Origin: Physella acuta
Taxonomy: Eukaryota > Mollusca > Gastropoda > Physidae
Assembly: GCF_028476545.1 (NCBI RefSeq)
Contig: NW_026731611.1
Span: 771,001 to 835,000, forward strand
DNA: 64,000 bases
Direction of reading: 5' to 3'
Shown here: positions 51,233 through 58,415 of the stretch, one piece after another
Layout of the letters: each line of letters opens with the position of its first letter
Position numbering within the stretch: position 1 is the first letter of the stretch
Translations under genes and position numbers: made by a program
The notes under the pieces: model-generated
The model's input: the letters and a program-made list of their open reading frames with translations, nothing else
What the model was told of the DNA's origin: nothing
Database searches by the model: none

Positions 51233-54200
51233 GAGAGAGAGGTAGAGGAGGGAGAGGAAAGAAAAACAATTCTTTTCGGGGGTGGGGCTTTTTTCTAGTT
51301 CCGCCATTGCCTAGATCTAGATCTTTATTCATCTTTAGGAAAGTTTTTTCATAATTAGCAATTTAATTAGATCCAGTAGGATATTTTCTTTGTGTTACAA
51401 AAAGCCGTGGATATTCTATCGCTAAACTGCTTGGGTTCAATGTCTCATTAGCGTATTTATTTAAACTATCGGGTAGTGATGAATTTTTTCGCTTATTTTT
51501 TTTCGGAAGTCCGATTTTTCCGTTTGAGGAAAATTTTCCGCAGAAAAAAATTAAACATGTTCCGCCGAAAAAATTTTTCCACTGACCAACTTTTTAGAAG
51601 AAAATTTGAAATCTTTTTCTTCTGATCCTTTTTGTAAGAAAAATAAAAAGGCAAATTTATCTGAAGACTTATTTTATGAAACGAAAATGCGTCGAGACCA
51701 GGGTTCATATATACTCAGTGAGTTTAAAAAAGTGAATTGCAGATTTCAAAAGTCTTGAAAATCACTAGCTTTCGAGTTGAATTTTTAAATATATAAAAAA
51801 AGTTAGGAATTTAATGTTTAGAATTTTATTTTTTTTCCCCATGATATCTGCACTTTCCCACTAACAAAAAAGCTATTCTAGTAGTCCAATTTTTAAAAAC
51901 CAAGCGAGCATTGGTCTACACTGTATCATGACTTTCGCTCACTCACTAATGCGTCACCCGTTGTTCTTAGGCGCGCTTAGGTTTTGATACAAAATAATGA
52001 TGTAGGCCTAAGATTTGGTTATTTTACATTGTAATGGAGATATCCGAGTTGACGAGAATACTTCCATCATTATTGTTAACATGGATACAAATTATGTTTT
52101 TTTTAGGTGTTGCAATCAAAGAGACCGTAAAAACAATTAAAAAAAAACAATTTAAGCCTGAAATTTTTAAAATATTTTTCAAAATCACTGCTACAGGGAC
52201 CATCCGTTTATGACGTCCACGAAATTTTTTAATTTTAGACCTACCCCTCCCCCGTCTCCAAGCGTCCACTTTCGACGACCAACCCCCCCCCCCCCCCCCC
52301 CCTAGTGAAAGCCCACACAAATTTAGAAAATATCTCAAACCATGCTGCCAAAATTACTAATTCAATAACACTATTTTGTATCTGTACAATCTGGAAAAAG
52401 TTAGGAATTTAATTTTAGTAATAATTCTTTTCTACGATGTCTGTTAATTCTACGGCATTTATACTTGCTAAGACTATCTAAAATTGTTCTTTATTGAAAT
52501 AGTTATCGCACATAGACGCTGTGTACCTCTCTATTTTACACAATATTTTTCGTACAGGTAATCAGGTTGGCAAAGTAAAGATCCCTTTTAGGGCAAGTGA
52601 AGTAGAGTTCACTTGTTTCTGTGACCTCGGCATGTGAAGAGATAGTGTGGTCAGCACTATGCCCAGCCACCTTTACTTTCCCTAACGTGAGTTAGGTACC
52701 CATCAGAGTTGGGTGGACTCAGGGACGGTCTATTGACTTGAACCCGGATTCGAACTCGAGTCTAACGGGTTAGCAGTCCAGCTCTCTACCGCTAGACCAC
52801 TCTGTCCCCAGAGTTTGGAGACAGTCATTATTTTTTTTTATTAAAGTTAAAGAGGATAGGTTAGTGGGACTGTAGACTGAAATGTTAAAAATTCGGCTAA
52901 TCAACGTAAGTCATATTACTTTTACTGAACATTACGGACACATCTCGCTACCCGTGTTTCCATAATAAATCATCTCTCCCCCTTTTCTTGTGAGCACCTG
53001 CCCAGTGCCCCGCCAAGTCTCAGACATGTTTGTATTTAAAAAAAAAAAACGATTCCGGCCGAGCAAGGCTCTGACCACGCTATCCCTTCATTTGCTGAGA
53101 ACATAGAAACAGGTGAACTCTACTTCACCTACCCTGTGCCCCGCGAGGTCCTGATAGTCAACCTTATCATTCACATATAGGCCTTAATAAAAAATAATTG
53201 AAAACATTGTTGTAAAAAAAAAGTCATTGTTCTAAACTTTTATAATTAATGTGGTTAATCTACCAATGAATATATCAATACATTAATTAACGGCTTTAAA
53301 TTAGTGTGTAATTAACAGTGTGTTTAAGAAAGAACAATATTTACCACCCGAAATCCTATTTTACAGCTCTACACATAATGCAGATTCTCCCCAATAACAA
53401 ATAAAAAAACAAACAAACAAAAAAATGAGCTATCAAACGTCACTATTCAGTCAAAGTTTAGCCATTGTTCTAAAACTTTAAAATTAATGTGGTTAATCTA
53501 CCTATGAATAAATCAATAAATTAATTAACGTCTTTAAATAAATGTGTGATTAACAGTCTGTCTGCAATCAAAAATTATTCGTACTATTTTACAGCCCCTC
53601 ATATAGAGCAGTTCCCTTACAGTACCAAATCAGACAAACAAAAAAATAAATATTCAAACATGTAAACAAACTTGAGTTTTAGTAGTATACTAGGCATGCT
53701 GCCCAGCTTCGTTTAGGCTCTCGAAAACATTGAGAATTTGAATGCTTAATTAATTCGCCCATATAAGGCGCCGGTCAGTCGAGGTCAGTTTTGACCCCCT
53801 CATCGTAGACTTTTCGGCCAACCGGCCCCCGTGTTCTGTCGCCCCAAGGCAAGATCCTGCCAAATTTGAAGCGCCTGCGGCGCCGGGAAGTGCCCTGTCG
53901 GGCACCCGACAACTTAGCTTTATAGATCATCTAGATCTAGATCTAGAATCTCTAGATCTATATGATCTAGAATCTCTAGATCTAGATGATCTAGAATATC
54001 TAGATCTAGATCAATATCTAGATCTAGAATCTCTAGATCTAGAATCCAAATAGATAAAATAATTTTTTTAAGTTTAGGCCGAGAAAATCGTATTGTATAA
54101 ATTTCATAGCGTACATAGCTCTAAATCATATTTGAATGAAATAGTTCATTTCTTTTTATTTTAAACTCGGAAGATGACGTCATCAGTTTCGTGCTCTTTT

Positions 54201-54454
54201 TTTTAGTGTAAACAATAAGCGACGTCATTGTTAAATGCGTTCTTGTCCCAAGTTTAAACACTTTTCCGGTTGCATAAATAATACTGTTTCTCTACATTCG
54301 AATACGCCTTTATTTTTTATTTTTCTTCTTTAAATAAAATTGTGGTTATACATTTAAAACATCTAACATATTATTTTCAACAAAAGTCCGTATAAATGTA
54401 TCCATATATCGCTGCCGATTCTGACGTGATGTCCGGCGAAAATATTTTGCGGAC

Positions 54455-54527
<73 letters not shown>

Positions 54528-57500
54528 AGCGCACATGGCCTTTTATATATTAGGATAGATAGGATTTCTTTACTAATATTTAGAAAGAGTAATTTGTACT
54601 TAACACGTTGCCGATATAATTTTTAAATAAAATTCCATATAAAAAAAACACCTGACTTAGCTCTCGGTTGAGTGCATTGAGAAATTTTATTTTATTTTAT
54701 ACATCGAAGAGGTAAGTACTTTGTGAACATGCAATTTTCGGCTTGCTGGATACAACTTGGTGGATTCTTCATGGACGACTGCTTATGGTATCAGTCTATA
54801 TAGTCACACATAACGCTTGAATATTAATTATTCTTAAAGCCTAGGCCAGCAATGATTAATCACCAATGTTTTATACACTCTCACACATACTTGTAACAAG
54901 CCTGAATTGACTCTTTGGGTCCCTGTAACGCGAGATAAATTACCCCAGATGTCTCATCAACCGCTAATGCTATCAAAGCAAAGAAGTCTTTCTGGCTGCC
55001 AAAGAGTAGTTACTAAAAGCGACAGCGCCGGAAGTCCCCGAGGAGGTCTTAGATTTATCTTCATTATCTTCATTGTATTAGATATGCTTAGAACGGAGAC
55101 GTACGTTTAATCCGAAGACAACCTTTCGTAGAACTAATAATACAGTGCAAAAACCAAGGTATAGATCTAATATTGCTTCTGCTTAAGTAAAGTTACCCAC
55201 GTGCACAGCCCCATGTGACCATAGAAACAATGGTCAAGCAGTTTTTGCCAAAGAAGAACATCTTGTTAATCAAACAGAAAAAAAACAAACAATGTTTCTC
55301 GCAAACAAAGCATTATGAAGCAATGCAAGCATCTTAATACTATTATTTTATTACTTTTTCATACAAATTAATAATTTTTAATTGTTGAACTTCGTATTCC
55401 GATTTTCAAAAGTTTCAATTATTTCCATTGATTAGCCGTTAAAAATAAATAGATAAATAAAGCGGGAATAATCTCCCCTAAGCTTTCTCGTATATTCTTT
55501 TATAACACTATTTGGGGTGGCATTTCCAATGTATGTGATGAAACGTGAAGTACTACTTCCGGTCACCGGAAATCACTAATTTTTTTTTTACAGAAACCAG
55601 TGAATAAGATCTTATAGTAGAAATTTCGTCCGCTTAGATCTAACTGAAACAGTGATCAATTTATCTGTATATTATAAACGGGACTCAAATTATCTTGTTT
55701 ACACAGATTAGAGACACAATCGAAAAACTAAGTTTTTCTGACGCAGGGAGGTGTAAAACGTTGAGATTTATTAAAATCATGATTTCTATCTCTTGCACGA
55801 TTACAATAAGTCCTATTTTGTATTCGATAAAGTAGGGAGGTGTAAATCGACAGAAACTTTAAAAATCTCATTTGATTTTTTTGCACAATTACAACGCTTT
55901 CTGTATACTCAAAATACGAGAAAGTAAAACAAACAGCTAACAGTTAAAGCGGAAAATCTATCTATCTATATACTACTAAAAACTCGAGTTTGTTTACAAG
56001 TTTGTATATTTTTTTTTGTTTGGTTACACGAGAGCATTGCGCTATATGTAGAGCTGTAAAGTACGTATTTAAGTGCCCAGCTAGCTGAGATTACAGTGTA
56101 ATAGTTACCACTCGGTTGGTACGAGTTGGAGACACATGTCAATGTTATTTTTTTTTTAGAATGATAAAGTTGCCCATCGGGACTTGGCCGTACACGGCGC
56201 AGGCGAAGTAGAGTTCACCTGTTTCTGTGTCTTCCGCATATGAAGGAATAGTGTGGCCAGACCCATGCTGAGCCGAAATCGGTGTTTTTAAAAGACAGTA
56301 ACATGTGGCCTTGGGTCTGACGCCCTTTTTAATGTGGGGTCTGACTTTTTGTGACGATCTGTGACAGTGGGAAAGGAAGGTGAAAGATAAAAATCTTCAA
56401 ACAAACGTGACGTCATTTACGGATTACTCCCGAAACCTTCGGTTATTCGAGAATAACGGATAGTCTGGTAAAATTTAAAAATGAGCATTTAGGGATAATT
56501 GTTATAAAATCTGCAAATGCAAAGAACTCACTGGAAGATACTTTGTTGCCGCTAAGGCTACAGTTAAATTACTACATTCAAATCACTTTAGTAAGACAAA
56601 CTTTGATCGATTGTATAATAGGTCATGATTTCAGTTCAATGACCACAATTTTCTTATTGGCTTCGGGTAAATAAAAATTTCCTTCTACTGTCCGTGCTAT
56701 TGTCGTTTTAGTTTTAGTATATTGTTCTGTATTTTTGTTTCAAACTGCTCTACTAAAAGACATAACAGAATGGAAATGTCGGGGGAATGTTAGGCTAATC
56801 AGGCACGATATATAATGTATGAATAGAAACCGTGATTATAGTGTCGTGCACTCATTATCTTTCTAAACCCACACCTTAATGTAATTCCATGGTGGCCGAC
56901 CAGAAAAAAGTCGAACATCTGCTGCTCCTCAAGACACAAATTGTATTGAAATGGCCAACAGGATATTCCTCGACTGGTGTAGAATCCCACGTGACCTGCT
57001 CCTTTTTTTTATAGAAACAAACAGAAAATTGTAGATGTTTGTATCTCCATAAGGAGTTTTGTTGGCTACGAAAAAAAAAACTGTATGAATAAAAAAAACT
57101 GCATTTTGCATTGTTCAGATGCGCTGGTGTGAAAGCATTTTCTGTATTCATTTAAATATTGAAAGAAAATGTGTTATTTTAATGCGTTTTAGTTTTATAT
57201 CATTTTAAATTTTTTCCTTACAGCCATCTAGGGAGCTAGCAGAACAGGTATGTAATACTTTCATTCAATCCCCATCAAAGTATACGTGTAAGAGGTTTGG
57301 GGCGACTGGATAGTGAAGATACTGTGTGCCGTCGGGGGATGTGGGGTAAGAGAGGGGCAGTGGTTATAGGGAAATTGTCATTGTTTGTGTGGAGGGAATG
57401 TGTCGAGCGGGGTTGGGAAGATGTCATGGCTTGTGTGGAGGAGGTGTGTCGAGTGGGGATAGGGAAGATGCCATGGTTTGTGTGGAGGAGATGTCGAGTG

Positions 57501-57887
57501 GGGTTGGGAAGATGTCATGGCTTATGTGGAGATGTGTCGAGTGGGGATAGGGAAGTTGTCCAGTAAGGAGAGTTTTTAATGGGGATGTTAAGGACATGTG
57601 CTTTAAAATTTTTTAGTTTGATATGGATAGAGCAATAGTTTAAAAAAAAATGTTTTCACTCTATAAATCATGGATGTCATGAAAAATTGACGTTCATTTT
57701 TCGAACACACTGTAATTTTGCAGCTCGTTTTTGTGTTGTATGCTCTTTGTGATAACATTGACATTTTTTTCAGACATTAAATCAGATACAAAAGTTTAAA
57801 AAACACCTTAGTGACCCCGAGGTGAAGGAGTTACTCATCATTGGGGGTGTCAACGTCAAAGAACAAACTGACATTCTGGCAAAAGGG
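22785..57887 (+). CDS. DDX1: DDX1 ATP-dependent RNA helicase, 5' part of gene (15 exons, 3' end beyond window)
   Basis: DDX1 is a DEAD-box RNA helicase; in other animals it acts in nuclear RNA processing, tRNA ligase activation and double-strand-break repair. Fifteen exons with GT..AG introns join in frame into 341 residues. The first reads MTAFEE, as in insect DDX1. The Q-motif region is near residues 21-34 ([14 protein letters not shown]) and motif I is [10 protein letters not shown] (45-54). The SPRY domain, diagnostic for DDX1, spans about 90-258 ([20 protein letters not shown] within it). Motif Ia is PSRELAEQ (296-303), followed by [10 protein letters not shown]. Animal DDX1 has about 740 residues, so motif Ib, DEAD, SAT and the second RecA domain lie off the right edge. 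Codons look intact and no frameshift was found. Confidence 0.97.
24997..25048 (+). CDS. DDX1: DDX1 exon 2 (residues 6-23)
   Basis: Acceptor TTTAG, donor GTTTGT (weak). Encodes [17 protein letters not shown], matching the family N-terminus ahead of the Q motif. Confidence 0.96.
25543..25606 (+). CDS. DDX1: DDX1 exon 3 (residues 23-44, Q-motif region)
   Basis: Acceptor AAATTACAG, donor GTAATT. Encodes [19 protein letters not shown] and LM, with the conserved Gln of the Q motif (Q29). Confidence 0.97.
25881..25910 (+). CDS. DDX1: DDX1 exon 4 (residues 45-54, motif I / Walker A)
   Basis: A 30-base exon that encodes exactly [10 protein letters not shown], the ATP-binding motif I. Acceptor CATCAG, donor GTAAGT (consensus). 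Both introns are in phase 0, so skipping would keep frame but remove the ATPase motif. Confidence 0.97.
26043..26278 (+). repeat. 118-bp tandem duplication across the DDX1 exon 5 acceptor
   Basis: Copy A is 26043-26160 and copy B 26161-26278. They differ at only a few positions. Copy B contains the working acceptor and first bases of exon 5. Copy A carries a duplicate acceptor (AG at 26132-26133) and the first 27 exonic bases, then diverges at a GTGTAAGATG sequence that looks like a donor. Confidence 0.93.
26252..26348 (+). CDS. DDX1: DDX1 exon 5 (residues 55-87)
   Basis: Acceptor TTTTAATAG, donor GTAGGC. Begins [20 protein letters not shown], continuing motif I, then a low-complexity linker ([12 protein letters not shown]) leading to SPRY. 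The start was placed in the second of two near-identical acceptors because only this copy continues as coding sequence. Confidence 0.95.
26501..26554 (+). CDS. DDX1: DDX1 exon 6 (residues 87-105)
   Basis: Acceptor TTTTCATTAG, donor GTATGT. Encodes [17 protein letters not shown], the start of the SPRY region (family pattern KWQMNPYDRG). Confidence 0.96.
26702..26788 (+). CDS. DDX1: DDX1 exon 7 (residues 105-134)
   Basis: Acceptor TTTTTCTATAG, donor GTGACA. Encodes [19 protein letters not shown] and the following SPRY segment. Confidence 0.96.
27346..27506 (+). CDS. DDX1: DDX1 exon 8 (residues 134-187, SPRY core)
   Basis: Acceptor CATCTTCAG, donor GTAATT. Longest exon here (161 bases), encoding [20 protein letters not shown] and the [19 protein letters not shown] block typical of the DDX1 SPRY domain. 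Confidence 0.97.
27595..28595. mobile_element. 1.0-kb DNA transposon-like element with terminal inverted repeats
   Basis: Left end AGGGGTCATCCATTTATGAC and right end GTCATAAATGGATGACCCCT are a perfect 20-base inverted pair. Both are followed inward by CACA-type and GTCCACAAAA-like blocks and a poly-G or G-rich tract. No transposase frame. Related ends occur at 49724-50260 and 52195. No clear target duplication was seen, so the superfamily is not assigned. It sits in DDX1 intron 8. Confidence 0.85.
28742..29112. repeat. Degenerate interspersed repeat in DDX1 intron 8
   Basis: GC-richer than the flanks. It contains two internal related blocks (ATGTAGGCGCCATATCGCTC near 28902 and ATGTAGGTGCTATAATGCTC near 29040), and ends in CCGCCCCTGC, which resembles a hAT-type terminus. 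A weakly similar block (ACATGAACGCTATAGTATTC) occurs at 21792. The left end was not found. The 83-codon minus frame over it reflects the two blocks. Confidence 0.4.
29262..29345 (+). repeat. Possible tRNA-derived SINE fragment
   Basis: GAGTTCGAACCCCC near 29320 matches a pol III B box, and GTGGTTGGGTCAGTAAAGG about 50 bases upstream could be a decayed A box. No cloverleaf folds convincingly, so this is a SINE relic at best. Confidence 0.35.
29732..29804 (+). CDS. DDX1: DDX1 exon 9 (residues 188-212)
   Basis: Acceptor TTATTTCAG, donor GTGAGT. Encodes [20 protein letters not shown] and WSKN, the SPRY strand pattern D.IGCYLD. Confidence 0.97.
29916..29992 (+). CDS. DDX1: DDX1 exon 10 (residues 212-237)
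   Basis: Acceptor GTATTTCAG, donor GTGAGG. Encodes [20 protein letters not shown] then AAVVLK. The upstream intron is only 111 bases, the shortest in the gene. Confidence 0.97.
30526..30579 (+). CDS. DDX1: DDX1 exon 11 (residues 238-255, end of SPRY)
   Basis: Acceptor CTTTTTCAG, donor GTAAGA. Encodes [18 protein letters not shown], matching the family pattern NAEL.FNFG...FKFPP. Confidence 0.97.
31315..31568. mobile_element. hAT-type MITE, CAGAGGCGTAGCGA family, copy 2
   Basis: Left end CAGAGGCGTAGCGACCCTTC, right end TCGCTACGCTACTG. A perfect 8-base target duplication GACCAAAC lies at 31307-31314 and 31569-31576. 254 bases with about five TTTCGATTTGCACC-poly-C modules. No transposase. Confidence 0.93.
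33465..33790. repeat. Degenerate ~60-bp tandem repeat
   Basis: Blocks of CACATGGTCCCATT(C/T)GTTAT and TTCCTGATGAGACAGGCA recur about five times with heavy divergence. It looks like an old minisatellite. Confidence 0.6.
33986..34037. repeat. 17-bp perfect inverted repeat
   Basis: CCCAGTAGGCCTACATA (33986-34002) and its exact reverse complement (34021-34037) are separated by 18 bases, giving a strong stem-loop in intron 11. Confidence 0.9.
34599..34659 (+). CDS. DDX1: DDX1 exon 12 (residues 256-276)
   Basis: Acceptor TTTATTGTAG, donor GTTAGT. Encodes [20 protein letters not shown], the linker between SPRY and the resumed helicase core (family pattern DGF.ALS.A). Confidence 0.94.
38010..38299 (+). 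mobile_element. Possible solo LTR (LTR retroelement fossil)
   Basis: A 290-base segment begins TGTTACGG and ends AATATAACA, so it has short TGTTA..TAACA inverted ends. It carries GGTATAAAAG, a plausible TATA box, near position 145. No internal retroelement region and no clear target duplication were seen. Family uncertain; an old solo LTR is the simplest reading. Confidence 0.35.
39563..39630. repeat. (TA)n microsatellite
   Basis: Uninterrupted TA dinucleotides preceded by a short TACA tract. Confidence 0.97.
41537..42189 (+). mobile_element. Interspersed element CTTTCTCG family, long copy 1
   Basis: Starts CTTTCTCGAATATTCTTATA and ends CGTATATACGAGAAAG, which are near inverted repeats. Just outside the left end is a conserved hairpin GGGAGTGATCTCCC also present beside the 60664 copy. 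Inside are two diverged modules of about 150 bases, each with a CTTCC..(A/T)TCGGAAAT palindrome and AGTACTCAAGTTAT, then an ACACAGACA-rich tail. No protein is encoded. Superfamily unknown. Confidence 0.75.
42375..42562. mobile_element. hAT-type MITE, CAGTGGTTCTTAAC type
   Basis: Left end CAGTGGTTCTTAACACTTTT and right end CAGGTTAGGAGCCATTG are imperfect inverted repeats of a very common hAT terminus. Flanking octamers ATCTAAAA (42367-42374) and ATCTAGAA (42563-42570) match at 7 of 8. 188 bases with a poly-G tract, no transposase. Confidence 0.85.
44395..44547 (+). repeat. Interspersed repeat, same family as 48490-48640
   Basis: Shared ordered blocks: GAAA(G/A)AAATTGGTC, GTTA(G/A)AA(G/A)TGGTCGAA, CGACAAA..GACCGACAAA and a terminal AAAAGCTTGTAA. 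No coding capacity. Family not identified. Confidence 0.65.
44770..45245 (+). mobile_element. Interspersed element TTAGGGGCAGATAATTTAG family, copy 1
   Basis: Collinear with 62533-62935. Both begin beside a TATA-rich tract, continue with CTCTTCT(G/T)GGAG, CCACCCCCACCCC, ACATTGTCTGG, TTAGGGGCAGATAATTTAG, a poly-G run and GAATTCACAAATTATGAATT, and end in the palindrome GCGGCGTATGATACGC(T/C)GC plus GGGTCGGCTC. A hairpin close to the 3' end is Helitron-like, but no CTRR terminus is obvious. Confidence 0.75.
46565..46623 (+). CDS. DDX1: DDX1 exon 13 (residues 276-295)
   Basis: Acceptor GTTTTTCCAG after a long pyrimidine-rich region, donor GTATGT. Encodes [20 protein letters not shown], the family's P.APKALIVE strand that precedes motif Ia. 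Confidence 0.96.
47833..48026. mobile_element. hAT-type MITE, CAGAGGCGTAGCGA family, reverse degenerate copy
   Basis: Left end GAGAGGCGTAGCGAGG, then CATATGTCCCCGGG, GGCGCCAAA, poly-G tracts and TGCAAATCGAAAGTTTGAGG modules: the family interior in reverse orientation. The right end is decayed (GGCGCTACGGG) and no target duplication was seen. Confidence 0.65.
48490..48640 (+). repeat. Interspersed repeat, same family as 44395-44547
   Basis: CCAAGTTCCAGAAAAATTGG start and AAAAGCTTGTAA end as in the other copy. Non-coding. Confidence 0.65.
49019..49085 (+). repeat. tRNA-derived SINE-like fragment
   Basis: ATGGTCGAGTGGTTGG resembles a pol III A box (tRNA-Leu/Ser-like) and CTGGTTCAAATCT a B box about 40 bases later. 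No good acceptor stem, so it is a SINE relic rather than a tRNA gene. Confidence 0.5.
49236..49597. repeat. Perfect 134-bp inverted repeat (hairpin)
   Basis: Left arm 49236-49369 and right arm 49464-49597 are exact reverse complements over all 134 bases, separated by a 94-base spacer. Each arm contains the recurrent motif ACTAAAAAGTAGAAAATAAA and a GGGGCGCCGA inner end. Transcribed within DDX1 pre-mRNA, it would form a long unbroken double-stranded stem. Confidence 0.97.
49724..50260. mobile_element. Decayed TIR element, relative of 27595-28595
   Basis: Left end GGTCATCCATAAATGACTTC and right end GACGTCATAAATAAATAACC(CC) correspond to the family's inverted ends with several changes. The interior includes CGACACACTTTTGCAAT, which also occurs at about 38658. 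No coding frame. Confidence 0.6.
50943..51136 (-). mobile_element. tRNA-derived SINE, copy 2 (internally shortened)
   Basis: Read on the minus strand: a tRNA-like head (CTAGCGGTAGAGAGCTGGAC, then a decayed B box TCGAGTTCGAATC), then the body blocks CATAGTGCTGACCACACTAT and AACAAGTGAACTCAACTTCA as in the 52569 copy. A middle segment of the body is missing. (TA)n follows the head end. Confidence 0.8.
51145..51225. repeat. (TA)n microsatellite
   Basis: About 40 TA dinucleotides. Tyrosine/isoleucine-rich minus-strand frames here are simple-repeat artefacts. Confidence 0.97.
52195..52335. repeat. Fragment of the GGGGTCATCC TIR family
   Basis: AGGGACCATCCGTTTATGAC then GTCCACGAAATTTTT matches the family's left end. 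A poly-C run follows. No matching right end. Confidence 0.5.
52569..52808 (-). mobile_element. tRNA-derived SINE, longest copy
   Basis: On the minus strand it begins GGGGACAGAGTGGTCTAGCG, with A box TGGTCTAGCGG and B box GAGTTCGAATCC about 45 bases apart, a tRNA-like pol III promoter. The body of about 150 bases includes GGTACCTAACTCACG, CATAGTGCTGACCACACTAT and GTGAACTCTACTTCACTTGC. It ends near AAAGGGATCTTTACTTTGCC. Four copies share the body, so it is a real interspersed family. The SINE subclass was not identified. Confidence 0.88.
53056..53150 (+). mobile_element. SINE body fragment
   Basis: GGCTCTGACCACGCTATCCC, then AGAAACAGGTGAACTCTACT and TCACCTACCC, match the SINE body in plus orientation. 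No tRNA head. Confidence 0.7.
53221..53670. repeat. Tandem duplication of ~240 bp
   Basis: 53221-53462 and 53463-53670 share CATTGTTCTAAA, TTAATGTGGTTAATCTACC, ATTAATTAACG, TTTTACAGC and an AAACAAAC tail in the same order, with substantial divergence. Confidence 0.8.
53689..53927 (+). mobile_element. Satellite-bearing family, compact copy with no core units
   Basis: 5' start ACTAGGCATGCTGCCCAGCT joins through about 65 bases to the same 3' terminal module as at 15621 and 16830 (GCGCCGGTCAGTCGAGGTCA, then hairpin GTGCCCTGTCGGGCAC and GCTTTATAGAT). The stem is intact while its loop differs by one base. It contains none of the 342-base units, showing the core is optional. Confidence 0.85.
53928..54045. 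repeat. AGATCT/CTAGATCTAG array
   Basis: Repeated CTAGATCTAGA and AATCTCTAGATC blocks, self-complementary, directly at the 3' end of the preceding element. Scattered single copies occur across DDX1 intron 1. Confidence 0.9.
54250..54415. repeat. Interspersed repeat, same family as 5800-5960
   Basis: Shares AACACTTTTCCGG, TGCATAA, CTACATTCGAATA, AACATATTATTTTCAAC and CCATATATCGC with the left-flank copy. Confidence 0.7.
54469..54523. repeat. (GA)n microsatellite
   Basis: About 27 uninterrupted GA dinucleotides. Confidence 0.97.
55493..55925 (+). mobile_element. Interspersed element CTTTCTCG family, shortened copy
   Basis: Preceded by GCGGGAATAATCTCCCCTAA; starts CTTTCTCGTATATTC; contains ACTACTTCCGGTCACCGGAA and a tail with TTGCACGATTACAA; ends ATACGAGAAAG. 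One ~150-base module appears lost and part of the tail is duplicated. Confidence 0.7.
56170..56280 (-). mobile_element. SINE body fragment
   Basis: Minus strand reads GGTCTGGCCACACTATTCCT, then AGACACAGAAACAGGTGAAC and TCTACTTCGCC, matching the SINE body. Head not present. Confidence 0.65.
57224..57247 (+). CDS. DDX1: DDX1 exon 14 (residues 296-303, motif Ia)
   Basis: A 24-base micro-exon encoding exactly PSRELAEQ, helicase motif Ia. Acceptor TTTCCTTACAG, donor GTATGT. Phase 0 on both sides; flanked by a 10.6-kb and a 526-base intron. Confidence 0.96.
57366..57562. repeat. ~50-bp minisatellite in DDX1 intron 14
   Basis: About four imperfect units of TGTCGAGTGGGGATAGGGAA, GATGTCATGGCTTGTGTGGA. 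An 89-codon plus frame across it is a by-product. Confidence 0.85.
57774..57887 (+). CDS. DDX1: DDX1 exon 15 (residues 304-341)
   Basis: Acceptor TTTTTTTCAG, donor GTAAGA. Encodes [20 protein letters not shown] then [18 protein letters not shown], the region between motif Ia and motif Ib. The next family residues (VDIVVGTPGR) are not found in the remaining 6.1 kb. Confidence 0.97.
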
Positions 57888-58194
57888 GTAAGATAAGAAA
57901 AAAATATATCTTTAAAAAATTCAATGTTTTCTTCCAAAGCCATTTTAAATAATAAAATAATCGTTTTAAAAAGACAAAGGTAAGCAAAAATCCGTGAATA
58001 ATTTTAAACATGGGAGAAGTAACATAATAATCCATGACATTTGAAAAATAAAATTAAAAGCCAATAGCTACATTTAAGATTTAAAAAAAAATTACATTTT
58101 TTCCCTTATAAATACTCAGTTTAACTACTCGTACTTGTAGAATTAAGTTTTGATACTTTTTAATTTAATAAATAATATATATATATAATAAATA

Positions 58195-58415
58195 TAAATG
58201 AAATTTCATTAACCTAGCTGTAACAGTACTCAAGTTATCGTGTTCAAAGACATACAGACATGCACACATACATACACACATAGACATACAGGCAAAATTG
58301 CAAAACTATGTTTTTCCGACTCAGGGAGGTGTAAAACGTCGAGATTTGTGAGAATCTCGATTTCATTTTTTTGCACGTTTACAATACTTTCTCTGTACTT
58401 CGTATACGAGAAAGT
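58195..58415 (+). mobile_element. Interspersed element CTTTCTCG family, 3' part only
   Basis: Starts inside the second module (GAAATTTCATTAACCTAGCT), then the ACATACA-rich tail, GGAGGTGTAAAACGTCGAGA and the terminal CTTCGTATACGAGAAAG. 5' truncated. Confidence 0.75.

Larger units (their letters stand above)
46624..57223 (+). other. DDX1 intron 13 (10.6 kb)
   Basis: Packed with repeats: hAT MITE (47833-48026), CAAAATGTGAATGCAAA direct repeats (about 47405-47490), a perfect 134-base inverted repeat (49236-49597), TIR-element relatives (49724-50260, 52195), SINE copies, (TA)n, a tandem duplication (53221-53670), a coreless satellite-bearing element (53689-53927), an AGATCT array and (GA)n. No open frame with a recognisable domain. 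Confidence 0.75.

Noticed and set aside
52740-52808. tRNA gene on the minus strand
   Set aside because: A and B boxes are present, but the acceptor stem is poor and the sequence continues into a repeated body, so it is a SINE head.
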